Part shown: positions 22,470 through 34,135 of the stretch, in pieces
Numbering within the stretch: the stretch's first letter is position 1
How the letters are laid out: each line of letters begins with the position of its first letter
Assembly (NCBI GenBank): GCA_026122225.1
Contig: JANEZZ010002884.1
Coordinates: forward strand, 1 to 64,000
Reading direction: 5' to 3'
From: Heloderma charlesbogerti
Taxonomy: Eukaryota; Chordata; Lepidosauria; Squamata; Helodermatidae
DNA: 64,000 nucleotides
Position numbers and translations under genes: made by a program
The notes under the pieces: model-generated
What the model was told of the DNA's origin: nothing
Databases searched by the model: none
What the model saw: the letters and a program-made list of their open reading frames with translations, nothing else

Positions 22470-23340
22470 TTATTATTTCTTTATTTATTTCTGTATTCAT
22501 TTCTGTATTTATTCATTTACATCCATATTTCACTCCACATCTAGAGAGATTCCAGAGTGGTGAACAATAAAAGATACAAGATAAGGTAAAAGAATAAAAC
22601 TCCATGTTAAAAATTATTTTTTAAAGAAGAGAGAGAGAGTGGGAGAAAGAAAAATAATTACAATACCACTGGATTGTATTGATGCTGTGGCAGGTATCCT
22701 GGTCGCAATTTGTTTAGCACTTTGTACACTAGTAAATAACCCCTTAAATCTGACCTGGTATCAAATAGGCAGGTAGTGCAGTTCCCACAGCAAAGGTAGC
22801 ATGCTGAAGAGAGTCAGCTCCTGACAACAGCCAAGCTCCTGAATTGTGAACAATCACCAGCTTTCGGAACAGCCTTGAGGGCAGCCCCACATAGAGTGCA
22901 TGGCAGTAATCCAGTCTTCAGGTTATTAGCACCTGTACCATGGTGAACAAGCTACCCCATCCAGGACAGGCCGTAGCTGATGAACCAGCTGAAGTTGGCA
23001 AAAGCCACTCCAAGCTGCATGGGCCATGTGGGCCTGCAGGGACAATGGATGTAGGACTCCCCCCAGATTATAAACCTGATCTTTGAAGGGGAGTGCAGCC
23101 CCATCCAGAAGAGGCAATGGCCCTATCTCCTGGACTTGGGAACCAGTGACACACAGGGCTTCCGTCCTCTTCCAAATCCCCTCATGACTACTCCCAGTGA
23201 ATTCATACAGATGTTGAGCAGTATTGGGGACAAGATGGTGCCCTGTGGAACCCTGTAACTCAACTGCCAAGGGGTCAAGAAATGGACACCCAACATTACT
23301 CCCTCAAATCAGCCCTATAGTTTGAGTGAAACCATTGTAA
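22470..23340 (-). mobile_element. Diverged L2-like LINE 3' part (antisense)
   Basis: The left end has a (TTTATTTC)n tail and a CACATCTAGAGAGATTCCAG word. The interior on the minus strand has CR1/L2-group landmarks: a GTTCCACAGGGCACCATCTT word (GTILSP-type RT block, about 23230-23255) and CCCCACATAGAGTGCATGGC near 22890. It is older than the L2 at 3238. Confidence 0.6.
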
Positions 23341-23836
23341 GCCACTTCTTCCACTGTCCTTCCCACAGCATCAATCCAGCAGGAAACCATGGTCCATGGT
23401 ACCTAAACCAATGAGAGATGGAGCAGAAATGGCAGAGTGGCATTCCCCCTGTCCCTCTGTTGAGATAGATCATCCAGCAACCAAGTCTGATTCGGTCCTG
23501 TAACCAGGTCAACACCCAAAGTGGTTTTCTTTGGTTCTCATGTGGCCCCTTGATTGCTTTAATTCTTGAATAGGGCTCCTGTGTGCTCCCCAAACAGAAT
23601 TTAGAACATCGTTGGGGGCGAGGGTAAATCTACCCTTTTCCGTTGGCTCACACGAGGCAGCGAGCAGGTCTAACGTTCATTGATTACGTCCTGAAGTGTG
23701 TCAGTGTACAGTGTTTTGAATGGGTGTACAGGACCCCAGTGTTCCTCTTGGATTGCACCACAAATGGAGTTTGAGGTATTTTTGCACTCCTCGTCCACAT
23801 ATTCTGCCTCATACTGACAGGCATTAATTTAGGCAA

Positions 23837-23960
23837 TATTTATTTATTTATTTATTTATTGCATTTATTGCATTTGTACCCTGCCTTTTTTCCACTTTAA
23901 GGAACCCAATGCGGGGCACATAATCATCCTTCCATTTTAGCCAAAAATATTTCATTTTAT
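23837..23960 (-). mobile_element. SINE/LINE tail fragment
   Basis: (TATT)n is followed by GCATTTGTACCCTGCCTTTT and AAGGAACCCAATGCGG, the same tail words as the SINE at 43732 (ATACCCCGCCTTTTTT; AAGGAACCCACGGCGG). Confidence 0.5.
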
Positions 23961-24014
23961 CCAGAAAACAAACTGATACTAAACTACCATCTCTTACTTT
24001 ACTTTGCTCCCTAG

Positions 24015-24824
24015 ATGAGTTACAGCATTGCAACTCCTGTTTCCAATGACAAAAGTCAGTTCCCTTTTGTCTACCGGATGGCCCCGAAGGAGGAAGCCCA
24101 GTATCCAGGGATCGTCCAGCTACTCCTGTTTTTCCGATGGACGTGGGTCGGTCTCTTTGCTCCAGACACTGAGAATGGGGAGAGGTTCCTGGGTGCCTTC
24201 ACACCCCTGATGATCAGCAGTGGAATTTGTGTCGCTTTCTCCAAAAGACTACCACGAAATCTCTTATATCAAATATTACAGATGGACGTTTCTTTCCTGG
24301 GGAAAGAAGTGAAGGTAATTGTTTACTATGCGGACTCCCACTATGGCATTTTTCCGTTGATGTTTATGCAAAAAACACTCGAAAAGAAACCAACTGGGGC
24401 AAAAGTCTGGATCACACCAGCTTTTCAGGACATTGACATCAACTTGTCTGTAGAACCTTCTTACTTCCATTTCCTCCACGGATCTTTGTCCTTCAGAATG
24501 AAGACTAAAATAACGACAAAATATGACTACTATGAGCCAGTCTCCTCTTCTCTGGAATGCTTGTGGGATGAAACATTCGAGTGTTTCAGTTCAATGCATG
24601 TTTTGTCCATGAAAATTTGGACAGGTTGCAGGGAGAAAGAGAAACAGTTGACGCTGCCCCAGGAGGAGACTGAAAGAGCCCTGTCTCAGGACAGCTACGT
24701 TACTTATAGTGCCATCCAAGCTGTGGCCCATGCCTGACTTGCTGCATATTCATCCTGACCCAAACGCATGCTGATGGTGGGTGATGGAGAAAGGCAGGAA
24801 CGTCAAAGGCTGCAGCCCTGGCAA
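24015..24824 (+). pseudogene. Vomeronasal type-2 receptor, exon 3 with two in-frame stops (gene B)
   Basis: This 270-codon exon, phase 0 at both ends, is the large V2R exon spanning the hinge and second lobe of the ligand-binding domain. It has the landmarks QFPFVYRMAPKEEAQYPGIV, WTWVGLFAPDTENGER and YDYYEPVSSS, and ends RQRLQPWQ before a GTATTT donor. TGA at 24735-24737 and again at 24756-24758 interrupt the conserved AVAHA..AAYSS region. The second fits an Arg CGA to TGA change. The acceptor CTCCCTAG is good. With no exons 5-6 downstream, gene B cannot make a receptor. Confidence 0.9.
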
Positions 24825-25209
24825 GTATTTCCTTTTTCTTTGGCAACTCCTCCATAAAGACTCATGATGAAGATAACCAAATATGGGTTAGAGCAGATAC
24901 ATCCCTAGGATGGTTGGCTTGCTGGGCCCATGTGTGCTCAGGACTCCAGCAGTTAATCCCTGTGGAGGTGGGTGGGGCAGCTCACTTGGATGACCTTGCG
25001 AGGCAAGCTGGGAGGCTGGGTGGGGGGCCTTTGGACCTCCCCCATGCCTTGGACAGAGGTGAGTCCATCCATCCCTAGTGGAGAATGCATCCCGATGTGA
25101 GGGGGTAGTGCCTGCTGTTCCTAAGGGAACAGCAGTGTGACCATTTATTTTGAAACATTGTCTGGACTCAATGGTTTTGTATAAGGCTGTGCACATCTTC
25201 GGACTGAAT
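24825..25209 (+). other. Gene B intron 3, 5' part; nothing recognised
   Basis: A single CATCCCTAG word at about 25070 resembles the MITE terminus but has no partner. Confidence 0.4.
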
Positions 25210-26640
25210 CCTGAATAACTAATCAAAGTGGGCTCCTTTGGAGGTGCCGTGTCATGATCTGAAGTGGATCAAAACAGTGCTGAGGTGCCCCAAAGCGAAG
25301 CAGCTCGTCGCCAAGGCTCCTCAGTTCCACTTGGATCTTCAGAGGCATTCTGATGCCTTCTGAAGCACAGACAGCCCATCTCCAAAAGGTAGCAACTTGC
25401 AAAAGATATGGGAGGGGGAGAGGAGAGGGAGGCAGGTGGGGGAAATGGTGAGCCTTGGTGAATGGCATCTCCAATTGCCAAATAAGGGCAGAGTTTAACC
25501 CAGCAGTCTCCAAACAGTGACAGTGGTGGAGGAGGGGGGCAGAATTGGAGTGAACTCATTGGCGAGTTCAGTCTGCTTTCATTTCAGTGTGTGTGTGTGT
25601 GAGAGAGAGAGGGAGAGGGAGAGGGAGAGGGAGAGGGAGAGGGAGAGAGCGAGCACTGATTAGTTGATGGTTTTGGTTTACGGCGTGTTGTGCGTACATG
25701 GTGTCCGTGCTTGTACTTTCTTCCTCCTCCAAATCCAACTTTTCTTTTCTTTTCTTTTTCTTTCTTTCTTTCATTTGTAGATCCTTTATTTGAAAAACCA
25801 AACACTTGAAAAGTAAGGAGTTTGAGTTTCCCTCTTTCTGTTCCTGGTTCTTTGTCTCTCCCTTTCCCCTTGTCTAATAGGTTTTACGCTTCAATTTTTC
25901 TTGATTGTTTATTTTAAAAAGGAGAGATTCAATAAAAACTACTTTCTTCTCCTTCCCTTGCCTCTTTCTTTTGCTTCCACAACACCCTTCTCAATTCTCA
26001 ACAATTTGTTTGCCCTTACTTTGATTCTGTCTGGATTTTACACACACAGTATCACACACACACACACACACGCACACACACACGCACACACACACACACC
26101 CCTTTTTCTAGGCTCTCCTCCACCCACCCCACCCTCCTCCTTTCCCGTATTCCTTCCTTTCCCATTTTTGAACACATTTCCCTTAAACAGCAGCGAGAAC
26201 AGCAACAGTTAAAACCCCCGTTGCCTTCTGTTGTCCTCCTGACTTGTAGGTCGTCCAGCATTTGCTTTTCTTTTGATCCCCCCCGTCTCTCAACTTATGT
26301 GTTCATTTTTGTGTTTGTCTTTGTGTTGTGCTCAAGCAAGCAGTGTGTGTCAAAGTATGACCCAGTCCACATTTCAAAAAACAGTAAGCAAAAGACTACA
26401 CACACATTAAAATCAATTATTTGAATAACTCAGAACCACCCTGGGTTTCAAAGCAAGCAAGCCCAATATGAGGCAGCTTCAGCATCTTGTTGGCAGGGGC
26501 AGAGCAGAGGTGGATGAGGTGTGGCTGGGATTAGCAGCACTGGTCGGCAGTCCGCTGCTCCCCCAGTCCAGATAGTGTGGAGGCACGTTGCAGTGCTCCG
26601 AGCGCACTGATGGAGGAGACACTTCAAAGAAACCTACAGT
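25210..26640 (+). repeat. V2R intron 3 segment, unit B (segmental duplicate)
   Basis: This is homologous to 48390-49905 (C), and from 25443 to 16-1230 (A). It holds (GGGAGA)n at about 25609-25647, TTTC repeats at 25745-25772 and (CA)n at 26060-26098. No coding sequence is seen. Confidence 0.8.
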
Positions 26641-27530
26641 GGAATTAGGGACAGTAACCTCCTCCACTTCAACAGCTAACTTCTCGGATTATTATCCCTC
26701 CTGAGTTTGGTTTGTATTTCTGAGAAAAGCACATTTTAGCAGTGCCTAGCACAACAACTACTTTTCCAGACTGTCTGAAATTTAGCAGGTGGAATCCCCT
26801 CCATGGGGGATCCCAGGTTTCCAAATTTCATGTGTTTAGCATAAAACCTGTAAACCTGACAGCCATTTCTATTTTTCAATGGAAGTCAATGAGAACATGT
26901 CATATCAGAATGATTTGGCTTTCCAAATCTAGCTTTGAATTGGGGTCTGAAGAGAAGCGGAGGGGGTCAGAATCAGCCTGAAGCAAAGCAGGGCTGTTTC
27001 AGAAGGTCCAGAGTCGCATCCAAACCATGATGGGGACTCTGCTCACAGCCCTGGTTTTGGAAAACTGCTGCCAGCCCTAATACCCCCATTTGGCTAGTGG
27101 TCTCAAGGAGGAGGGTGGTGGCAGCCGAGCTGCAGTTCCTGATTGTCCAGCCCCTTTCCATTTGGATTCCCGTTCTGGTTATGTGACTGAATCAGTCCTG
27201 GTCTCAGGAAGGATGACCATTAAAAGAAACAAGGGAAATCCACGCTTTTGATTCTACTTGGTCTCACATCTCCTTTGACATGTCTGTTTCCTGTTTCCTA
27301 CCTGAGCAGTGCAGACGAAGCTGCTCCAGCTGGTCTCGGGACAATGGAAGCAAGCAAGCTCCCAGAGAGTGAGCAATCAGAGGGAGTGAACAGGGAGAAA
27401 AAACAGGAGATGGTCTGGGAGGTTTGGCAGGGGAGGTCAAGAGAGAGGCAGCTAATTATGTTTCGTTTTCTTTTTTTTTTCCTTTTCTTGTAACACACAC
27501 TTCCATACCAGTGGGACTGTGTTTTTAACT
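26641..27530 (+). other. Gene B intron 3, continued; no gene seen
   Basis: This is colinear with 49906-50790 of unit C. The corresponding sequence is deleted from unit A. Confidence 0.5.
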
Positions 27531-29310
27531 TCCAGTGAACAGAGGACGAAACTCAGGCTATTCCAGTACAATCAGAAAGTGAGAAACATAAAGCTAGAAG
27601 AGCAACAGCAAGCTGAGGCAGAATAGGAAACTGCTGAGGTGAAGAAAAATGAAGGATACTCCTTGGAAAAGGGTCAGAAGTAGGAGCAGAACAACTGGAA
27701 GCCACTCTAGACCAGTGGAAGCATTGGAACTATGGAATCATTTCAAGGTACTTGAGGATGAGAGTGGAGGACACCGTACAGAGGACGAATTATAGGGGAC
27801 ACCGCATGAGAGCAAGCAAGAGGTTGAAGGTCAGTCAAACAGAGGCAATGAAAGCAAGGCTTACAACAGGAAGAAGAAATTACTAGTAGTAGTGGGAGAC
27901 TCCTTGCTGTGTGGGATCGAAATCTAAGTATGTCGTGAAGACCCATGGACTCACCAGGTAAGCTGTCTCACAGGAGGATGGATTAGAGATGTGTCTGAAG
28001 GGTTCCCTATGCTCATAAAGCCCAAAGACAGGTATCTCTTTCTTCTCATCTATGTGGGAACAAATGACACCAACAAGCACAACTACAAAGAAATCATGTC
28101 AGACTTTGAAGCTTTGGGAAGGAAACTCAAGAACTTTGGGGCTCAGGTAGTTTTCTCATCCATCCTTTCAATAGTTTGAAGAGGGATAAAATGGGAAAGA
28201 AAAATACTCCAGGTGAATGACTGGCTATGAAGGTGGTGCTAGCATGAGAAATTTGGAATCTAGGATGGCAGGCTATATTTCCTGGCAGATGGACCAGTAG
28301 CAAGGGTCCATCAGGTGGATCCACAGTTGGCTACAGAATCGGACTCAAGGAGTGCTTATCAATGGCACCTTCTCAAACTGGGGAGAGGTATCGAGCACAG
28401 TACCACAGGGCTCAGCCCTGGGCCAAGTGCTCTTCCACATTTTTACTAATGAGTTGGATGAGGAGATGCAGAGAATGTTGATCAAATGTTCAGATGACAC
28501 AAAATTGGGCAGGATAGCTAATACCATGGAAGACAGTTACAGAATTCAAAGAAATCTTGAGAGGCTGGAGCTCTGGGCAGAAAACAACAGAATGAGATTT
28601 AGTAGGGATAAATGCCAAGTTCTGCATGTAGGATAAAGAACCCAAATGCACAATTACATGTTGGGGGATACTTGGCTCCAAAGGACAACGAGCGAGAAGG
28701 ATCTGGGAATTGTTGTCGATCACAAGCTGAATCTGAGACTTCCAAATCACATGAAGTACAAGTTGCCCTCTACTCAGCACTGGTTAGGCCTCATCTGGAG
28801 TACTGTGTCCAGTTCTGGGAACCACACATTAAGAAGGATGCAGACAAACTGGAGAGGGTTCAGAGGAGGGCAGGAAAGATCAACAGGTGACTGGAAACAA
28901 AGCCCTAATAGGAGAGGCTGAAGGAACTGGGCATCTTTAGCCTTGGGAAGAGAAGACTGAGGGGAGATACAACAGTGCTTTTCAAGTACTTGAATGGTTG
29001 TCACAGAGAGGAAGTCCAGGATCTCTTCCCGATCATCCTAGAATGCAGGAAACGGAATCATGGGCTCATGGTGCAGGAGGCCAGATTCCAGCTGAACATC
29101 AGGGAAAACTTCCTGACAGTTACAGCAATATGACAATGGAACCAATGACCTAGGGAGGTGGTGGGCTCTCCCACACTGGAGGCATTCAAGATGAGGCTGG
29201 ACAGCCACCTGTCAGGGATCCTTTGACTTGTATTCCTGCATTGAGCAGGGGGTTGGACGCAATGGTCTTATAGCCCCCTTCCATTCCAACAATTCTATGA
29301 TTCTAAGATT
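27531..29310 (+). mobile_element. CR1 LINE with internal deletion
   Basis: The 5' part (about 27880-28180) matches a CR1 ORF1 esterase-like region: LLIYVGTNDTNKHNYKE, then FEALGRKLKNFGAQVVFSSI. It then jumps to the ORF2 reverse transcriptase C-terminal half: VLINGTFSNWGEVSS, VPQGSALGQVLFHIFTNELD, a SDDTKLG motif in place of ADDTKLG, and LVRPHLEYCVQFW (about 28790-28840). The 3' tail has ATTCTATGATTCTA at about 29290. Several frameshifts are present. It is the same insertion as the CR1 at 50791 in unit C, so it predates the B/C duplication. Confidence 0.85.
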
Positions 29311-30103
29311 TTACCATCAACGCTCATATCCTCCTGAGCCTTCTACACTGGTGTTCGAGGCACTGAACTCCAGTTCCTCTGCTACCTGAAAGGGTGATTT
29401 CAGAAATTAAGATTCGGTGATCATTCTTTGATCTCTTGAGCTGTGGCATCCCACACGGTATATGACCTTGTCCACCAATGTTGTTTTCATTTTGGTAACG
29501 ATCCTCTCTCCTTTGTTATCTGTCTATCTTCTGGATGTGTTTTGTGAGCATCCCATCTTCTGTGGCACAAAATGGCTCCTGCCATTCATTCCTGGTGGCC
29601 TTGCCAGGGTCCAAAATAGCACTTGGCCATAGAGAAAGCCCATGGAAGTTAGAGCATTGCCAGAGTGGAAGAGACTCTATCCAGCAGACTCTATGGTCAT
29701 GGCCTGGAAGTCCTCGGGAGCCTGTTGAAACCCTGAGGAGACTGCCAGATTAAACGACAAGTCACCTTGGCCCCTTAACACTTTTGCAGAGAGGTGGTTA
29801 GTTGGGGTGGCTTACTAAGCATGAGGAATGTGGTTTTCTCCCCCACATGACACACTAAGCCACCAAGGTGAGCAGAGATTCCTTAACCATTATGGCTTAG
29901 CATGATGTCTGAACATGCCTGGTATCTTCATTATGAGTAGGACTGGCCAGGATTTGTTTCAAAATGTCTGCAGATAATCAGGCACTTTTACTTCTGCCCC
30001 CTGTTCATTGATGGGATGCATTTATTGTACAAGTGAAGAGGCCTAAAGTATGGACTACATTGTCATGATTTCTAAATCGGGGCTGTTTTATCTGTCATTC
30101 TAG

Positions 30104-30331
30104 CTTCACACTTCCTTACGAGGCATCCAGGTTTCTAATGCTTCCATGGGCGGACTGTCTCTGGATACAAGTGGGGAACTGGCAGCTGACTTTGATATCG
30201 TGAATTGGGTGATGTTTCCCAATGAGTGTCACGCTAGAGTGAATATTGGGAGTGTGGAGAGACAGGCCTCTCCAGACATGAAACTCACCATTAAACAGGA
30301 AGACATTGCTTGGCCCGGCCATTTTAATGAG
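30104..30331 (+). pseudogene. Vomeronasal type-2 receptor, exon 4 (gene B)
   Basis: This is a paralogue of 2908-3135: 76 open codons, acceptor TTCTAG before 30104 and donor GTAAGG after 30331. It reads GGIQVSN-like in the first part and keeps GELAADFDIVNWVMFPNE and GSVERQASPDMKLTI. No exon 5 or 6 lies between it and exon 1 of unit C, so although open it belongs to a truncated gene. Confidence 0.8.
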
Positions 30332-30431
30332 GTAAGGGAAAGGATTTGTGTCCTATTATTGGCTTGTGACATCTCTTAAGCTCTAAGAATTTCCACCCTG
30401 TCTTGTGTGTCACACTCCCAACCCCAGATTC

Positions 30432-32790
30432 TTAACATTTATTTATTTATTTATTTATTTCATTTTATTTCTATCCTGCTTAAGAGCCGAAGCTCTCTGG
30501 GTGGTTCATAAAAATTAAGACCAAATGGCCCGCAATAAAACAAATTTATGTATATAGAACATCCAAATCACAATACAACAATACAACCACAATAAAACCT
30601 AGCAGCAGTGTAGGAATTTAAAACACAGGTTTAAAACAGAAAAGCTAACAGCCTAGAAAGCTAAAATGCTAAAACGCCTTGGAAAATAAAAAGGTCTTCA
30701 CCTGGCACCAGAAGGAATACAATGTAGGTGCCAGGCCAATCTTACTAGGGAGCTCATTCCACAGCCGGGGTGCCACAGCAGAAAAAGCCCTCCTCCTAGT
30801 AGTCACCCGCTCCACTTCCTTTGGCAGGGGCTCACGGAGGAGGGCTGCTGAGGATGATCTTAAGGTCCATGGATGGGTGTTTCTATGCTGTATTGATCTG
30901 GAGTCCTGATCCTGTCAGTTCCAGCGTGCAAGCGAGAGTCCCACAGTTGTCTCTCCCTGGCCCAGAATGTAACAGGCCACAAACCACTCAGAAAAGCTCC
31001 TCTGGATGACACTGAGAAGATGCAATAGGGGTGGAAAAGCACTGTTTCTTTGCCACCTGCACCGCCACAGAGTAGGCTCGATAGTGAGCTCTTACCTGTG
31101 TTCGGTCAGACTCAGCACGAGTTTTCCTCCACCTGCATTCTAGCCATCTCCCCACTTGCTTCATTGCCCTCAGCTCAGTTGTATACCAAGTAGGGATGTA
31201 TGAAACAACTTACCTGTTTCATTTCATGACATCCATGATGGAGGGGAGACACTTTGTCCCTCCCCCCGAAATTCTTGCTGGCCATCTCCACTGCTCGTCG
31301 ACTCCGCAGAGCCACCACCCAGGGCCGCCCACAGCGACATCCGGCCACTGCTGGCTAGCACAGGGATGCAAATGGTGGCTGCTGTAGCCACTGCCATTTG
31401 TGTCCCTTTTTTTCACCATGATAGGATACGTAAATATTTATGTAGACTATCATGGGCTCCACAGGGATGCAAATGGGGTCCCTGCATTAACCGAGATAGG
31501 CTACGTATGAATTTAAATAGAATATCACAGGAAAAATGGTGAAGCGAATAGCAGCCGCAGACCTGGCCGCCATTCGCAAAGTGGCGCGAATGGCACCAGG
31601 GAGGTTCTCCGTTTTGTGTACATTTCGTGGGGTGGGGGGTGGGGGGGCTTTGTTCCATGACGGATTTCAGGGGACCCCACGCACTGGCATTCGGCCTCAT
31701 TGAGATCCGTGGCGGAATTCTCCGCCATCCCTAATACCAAGGAGCTGGCCGGGCTCTGCTCAGAGGGAGAGGGCGCTTGGGCATGATCGTGTCAACTGCC
31801 TGAGTCATCTCTGCATTCCACAGAGCGACCTGGGCTTTGACAGGAGCACCAGCCGTACCAGCAGGAAACCCCCCAGAGCCCTCTGGAATCCATCGGAATC
31901 CATTAGCCTCTGGGGGTGGACCATTTTAACATGTCCCCCACCCATGCAGAGGGGAAAGGCTGCCAGGGGTCTAAACCTCAACAGGAAGTGATCTGACCAT
32001 GACAAATGGACAGATGTTAATTCCTCCACTTTCACATCACCATCATCCTGCCCAGTCAAGACAACCAGATTAAGCGTGTGTCCTTTTATATGCATTGGGC
32101 CGATGACATATTGGGACAGCCCAATGGTTGTCAGGGTGGCCATGAAGTCCAGAGCTGCCATGGATACAGCGGCCTCAGCATGGAAGTTGAGATCCCCCAG
32201 GAGCATCATCCAAGGGGTCCTCAACAACAAGTCCGACACCACCTCCACCAGCTCAGGCAGGGAGTCTGATGGGCAGCAGGGCGGGCGGTACACCAACAGA
32301 ATCCCTAATCTGTCCTGCGTTCCCAACACAAGGTAAAGACACTCAAGATCTGCACTCAAATGAGCAGGAAGCCTAGAGAGGGAGATTGAATTCCTACAGA
32401 CCACGGCAACCCACCCTCCCCGACCCTCGAGTCGGTGTTGGTGCTACACTGAGTAGCCAGGAGGGCACAGCTGGGAGAGGGTGACCCCTCCCAGTTCCCC
32501 CACCCTGGTCTCAGTAATACATACCAGGTCAGCCCCCTCATCCACAATCAAATCATGGATGAGAGAGATTTTATTTGGGGCCCACCAGGCATTCAGCATC
32601 AGCACCACCAGACCCGAGGGCAGACTGGTAAGGCCGTCCGGAACCATCAGGTTGGGGGAAGAACCAGAAGAGGGAACAGCTGTAAGGTGTCTAGCCCCTC
32701 TTCTCCTCAGCTGGCCTGTTAATCTGCCAATGCCATACCTCCCCCTGCCTGTGACAACAGTTATGTTGGCACCTCCCCGACCCCCTGGTC
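30432..32790 (-). mobile_element. L2-like LINE, tail plus endonuclease part (RT deleted), with nested MITE
   Basis: 30432-30860 is the antisense 3' tail. From about 30900 the minus-strand sequence jumps to the region between endonuclease and RT, and 31805-32650 encodes the apurinic-type endonuclease in two frames: DEGADLVCITETRVGE, then LGILLVYRPP, MMLLGDLNFHAEA, and WSDHFLLRFR. These are the standard APE landmarks (ITET, YRPP, GDFN, SDH). Reverse transcriptase is missing. A MITE is inserted at 31191-31733. Confidence 0.8.
31191..31733. mobile_element. Palindrome-module hAT MITE with exact 8-bp TSD
   Basis: It starts TAGGGATGTATGAAACAACT (End 1) and ends TCTCCGCCATCCCTA (End 2). Exact duplications ATACCAAG lie at 31183-31190 and 31734-31741. 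The L2 reads through when the element and one repeat are removed. Two modules remain (about 31414-31453 and 31493-31530), both partly decayed. Confidence 0.92.
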
Positions 32791-32829
32791 AGACATGTGT
32801 TAGGCTACATGTCTATCCAGTCAGTTATT

Positions 32830-33045
32830 CATTACTCCCAAGTCATACTGAATTCAAGGGTCAACTTAGGCAGCTGCCTCCAAAAATATAGGCTCGTCTA
32901 ACCCAGTATTGCTGACACTGACTGGTAACGCTCCAGGGTTTCAGGCAGGAGTTATTGCAGCCCTACCAGGAGATGCCAGGGATTGAACATCGGACCTTGT
33001 TCCTGTAAATCAGGTGCTCTACTTCTGAATTATGGCCCCACTATG
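32830..33045 (-). mobile_element. tRNA-derived SINE (antisense)
   Basis: Read on the minus strand it begins GGGGCCATA with an A-box-like TAGTTCAGAAGTAGAGC and a B-box-like ATGTTCAATCCC, followed by the tail region containing AGACGAGCCTATATTTTTGG. The layout fits a reptile SINE with a tRNA-like head. The head is too diverged to be a tRNA gene. Confidence 0.7.
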
Positions 33046-33062
33046 GGTAGAATTGGATTGAG

Positions 33063-33502
33063 TTAAAGAGGTGGTGAAACCCGTGGTGGAAGGGCCTTCC
33101 ACCCTTTGCCATCCTGCGGAATCCTCGAATGGGATTCCGCTGTGGCCGCGAATGGTGGCCATCTTAGTTGCCACCATTTGCTTCCTTCCAGGCTGCCGTG
33201 ATAGGCTGTGTAAGTATTTACATACTTACATAGCCTATCACGGCAAAGAGCAGGGACCAAATGGCCACCACTACGCCGTTTGGGTCCCTGCTATTTGCTG
33301 TGATAGTCTACGTAAATACTTACGTAGCCTTTCACAGCAGCCTGGAAGGACGCAAATGGCAGCCGCTATGATGGCTGCCGTTAGCAACTGCAGCAGCCCA
33401 GCCATGGCCAGAACTCTGGAGGATTCCGGGGGGGAGGACGGAGCGCCTCCCCCCCACGTGGGTCCCCCAGTTTGGAGTCAGGTAAGTCTTTCATACATCC
33501 CT
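33063..33502. mobile_element. Palindrome-module hAT MITE, left end unclear
   Basis: Modules lie at about 33198-33243 (GCCGTGATAGGCTGTGTAAG...CTTACATAGCCTATCACGGC) and 33297-33335. Between them is a GC-rich hairpin. The right terminus is End 1: GGTAAGTCTT at 33481 to CATCCCT. No duplication was found. Confidence 0.7.
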
Positions 33503-33840
33503 TGCAGAGACAAGGGGCAGACTGTAAGAAGTAACACAACGCCCCGTTGGGGCAAGACACATTGGAGCCAGACTCAAGGTGAGATTTTGTGAGGAGATGC
33601 CCATCCTTCCCATCTCTTCTGGGGAGCCATAGAGGGATATTATGAAAGCATTCTGGTTCAGGGTTGATCTCTGCAGAATTCTACATTAACAGACCTGAAT
33701 CTTCCTAAAAAGCACAGTGTTGGAGTAAAATAATGCCCCCCCCCTTTCACACGCATCTCATGCAGTTGTAGGAAGGGTGGGTGATAACCCCACTTGCTGA
33801 TAAGACACTTCCAGGACAATTTCGCGTCCCTTAAATCTGA
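33503..33840. other. Nothing recognised
   Basis: There is no coding or repeat signal I can name in this stretch. Confidence 0.3.
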
Positions 33841-34135
33841 AAGAGCAAAATATCTCCCACATATGAAGATAGGGATGTCCAGCCAGGCTGCCATGATAGG
33901 CTACGTAAGTATTCTCATAGACTATCACACCAGGTTAGAAAAACACAAAACAAATCAGCGGATGCAAATGGCTGCGGCTATGGGGGCCACCATTTGAGTT
34001 CCCTCTTTTTCGCCATTTTAACCTACGTAAATACTTACATATTTAAGTATTAACTGCCGCCGCCACCATTTGCAGTCTTGTCATTTTGGTTTTTATTTAC
34101 ATAGACTGAGATGGCCAAAAATAAGGAATGCAAAT
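33841..34135. mobile_element. Palindrome-module MITE variant, truncated
   Basis: This is homologous to about 4705-4900, including the shared left flank (AAATATCTCCCA) and the TAGGGATGTCCAGCC word. It is cut on the right at a junction with the Helitron-like relic (AATGCAAATG then CCAAGCTCTG). Confidence 0.6.

Noticed and set aside
24015..24737. Exon 3 ORF as a complete 240-residue protein
   Set aside because: The first Met is simply the first codon of a phase-0 V2R exon after a splice acceptor; the stop is a mutation inside a conserved region.
24880..25075. Another palindrome-family MITE
   Set aside because: Single CATCCCTAG words at both sides are in the wrong relative orientation, with no End 1 or End 2 subterminal sequence and no duplication.
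31805..32404. 199-residue minus-strand ORF as a host gene
   Set aside because: It carries LINE endonuclease landmarks (YRPP, GDLN, SDH) and belongs to a truncated L2-like element.
33000..33045. tRNA-Ala-like gene on the minus strand
   Set aside because: The promoter boxes are those of a SINE, and the acceptor stem does not pair.
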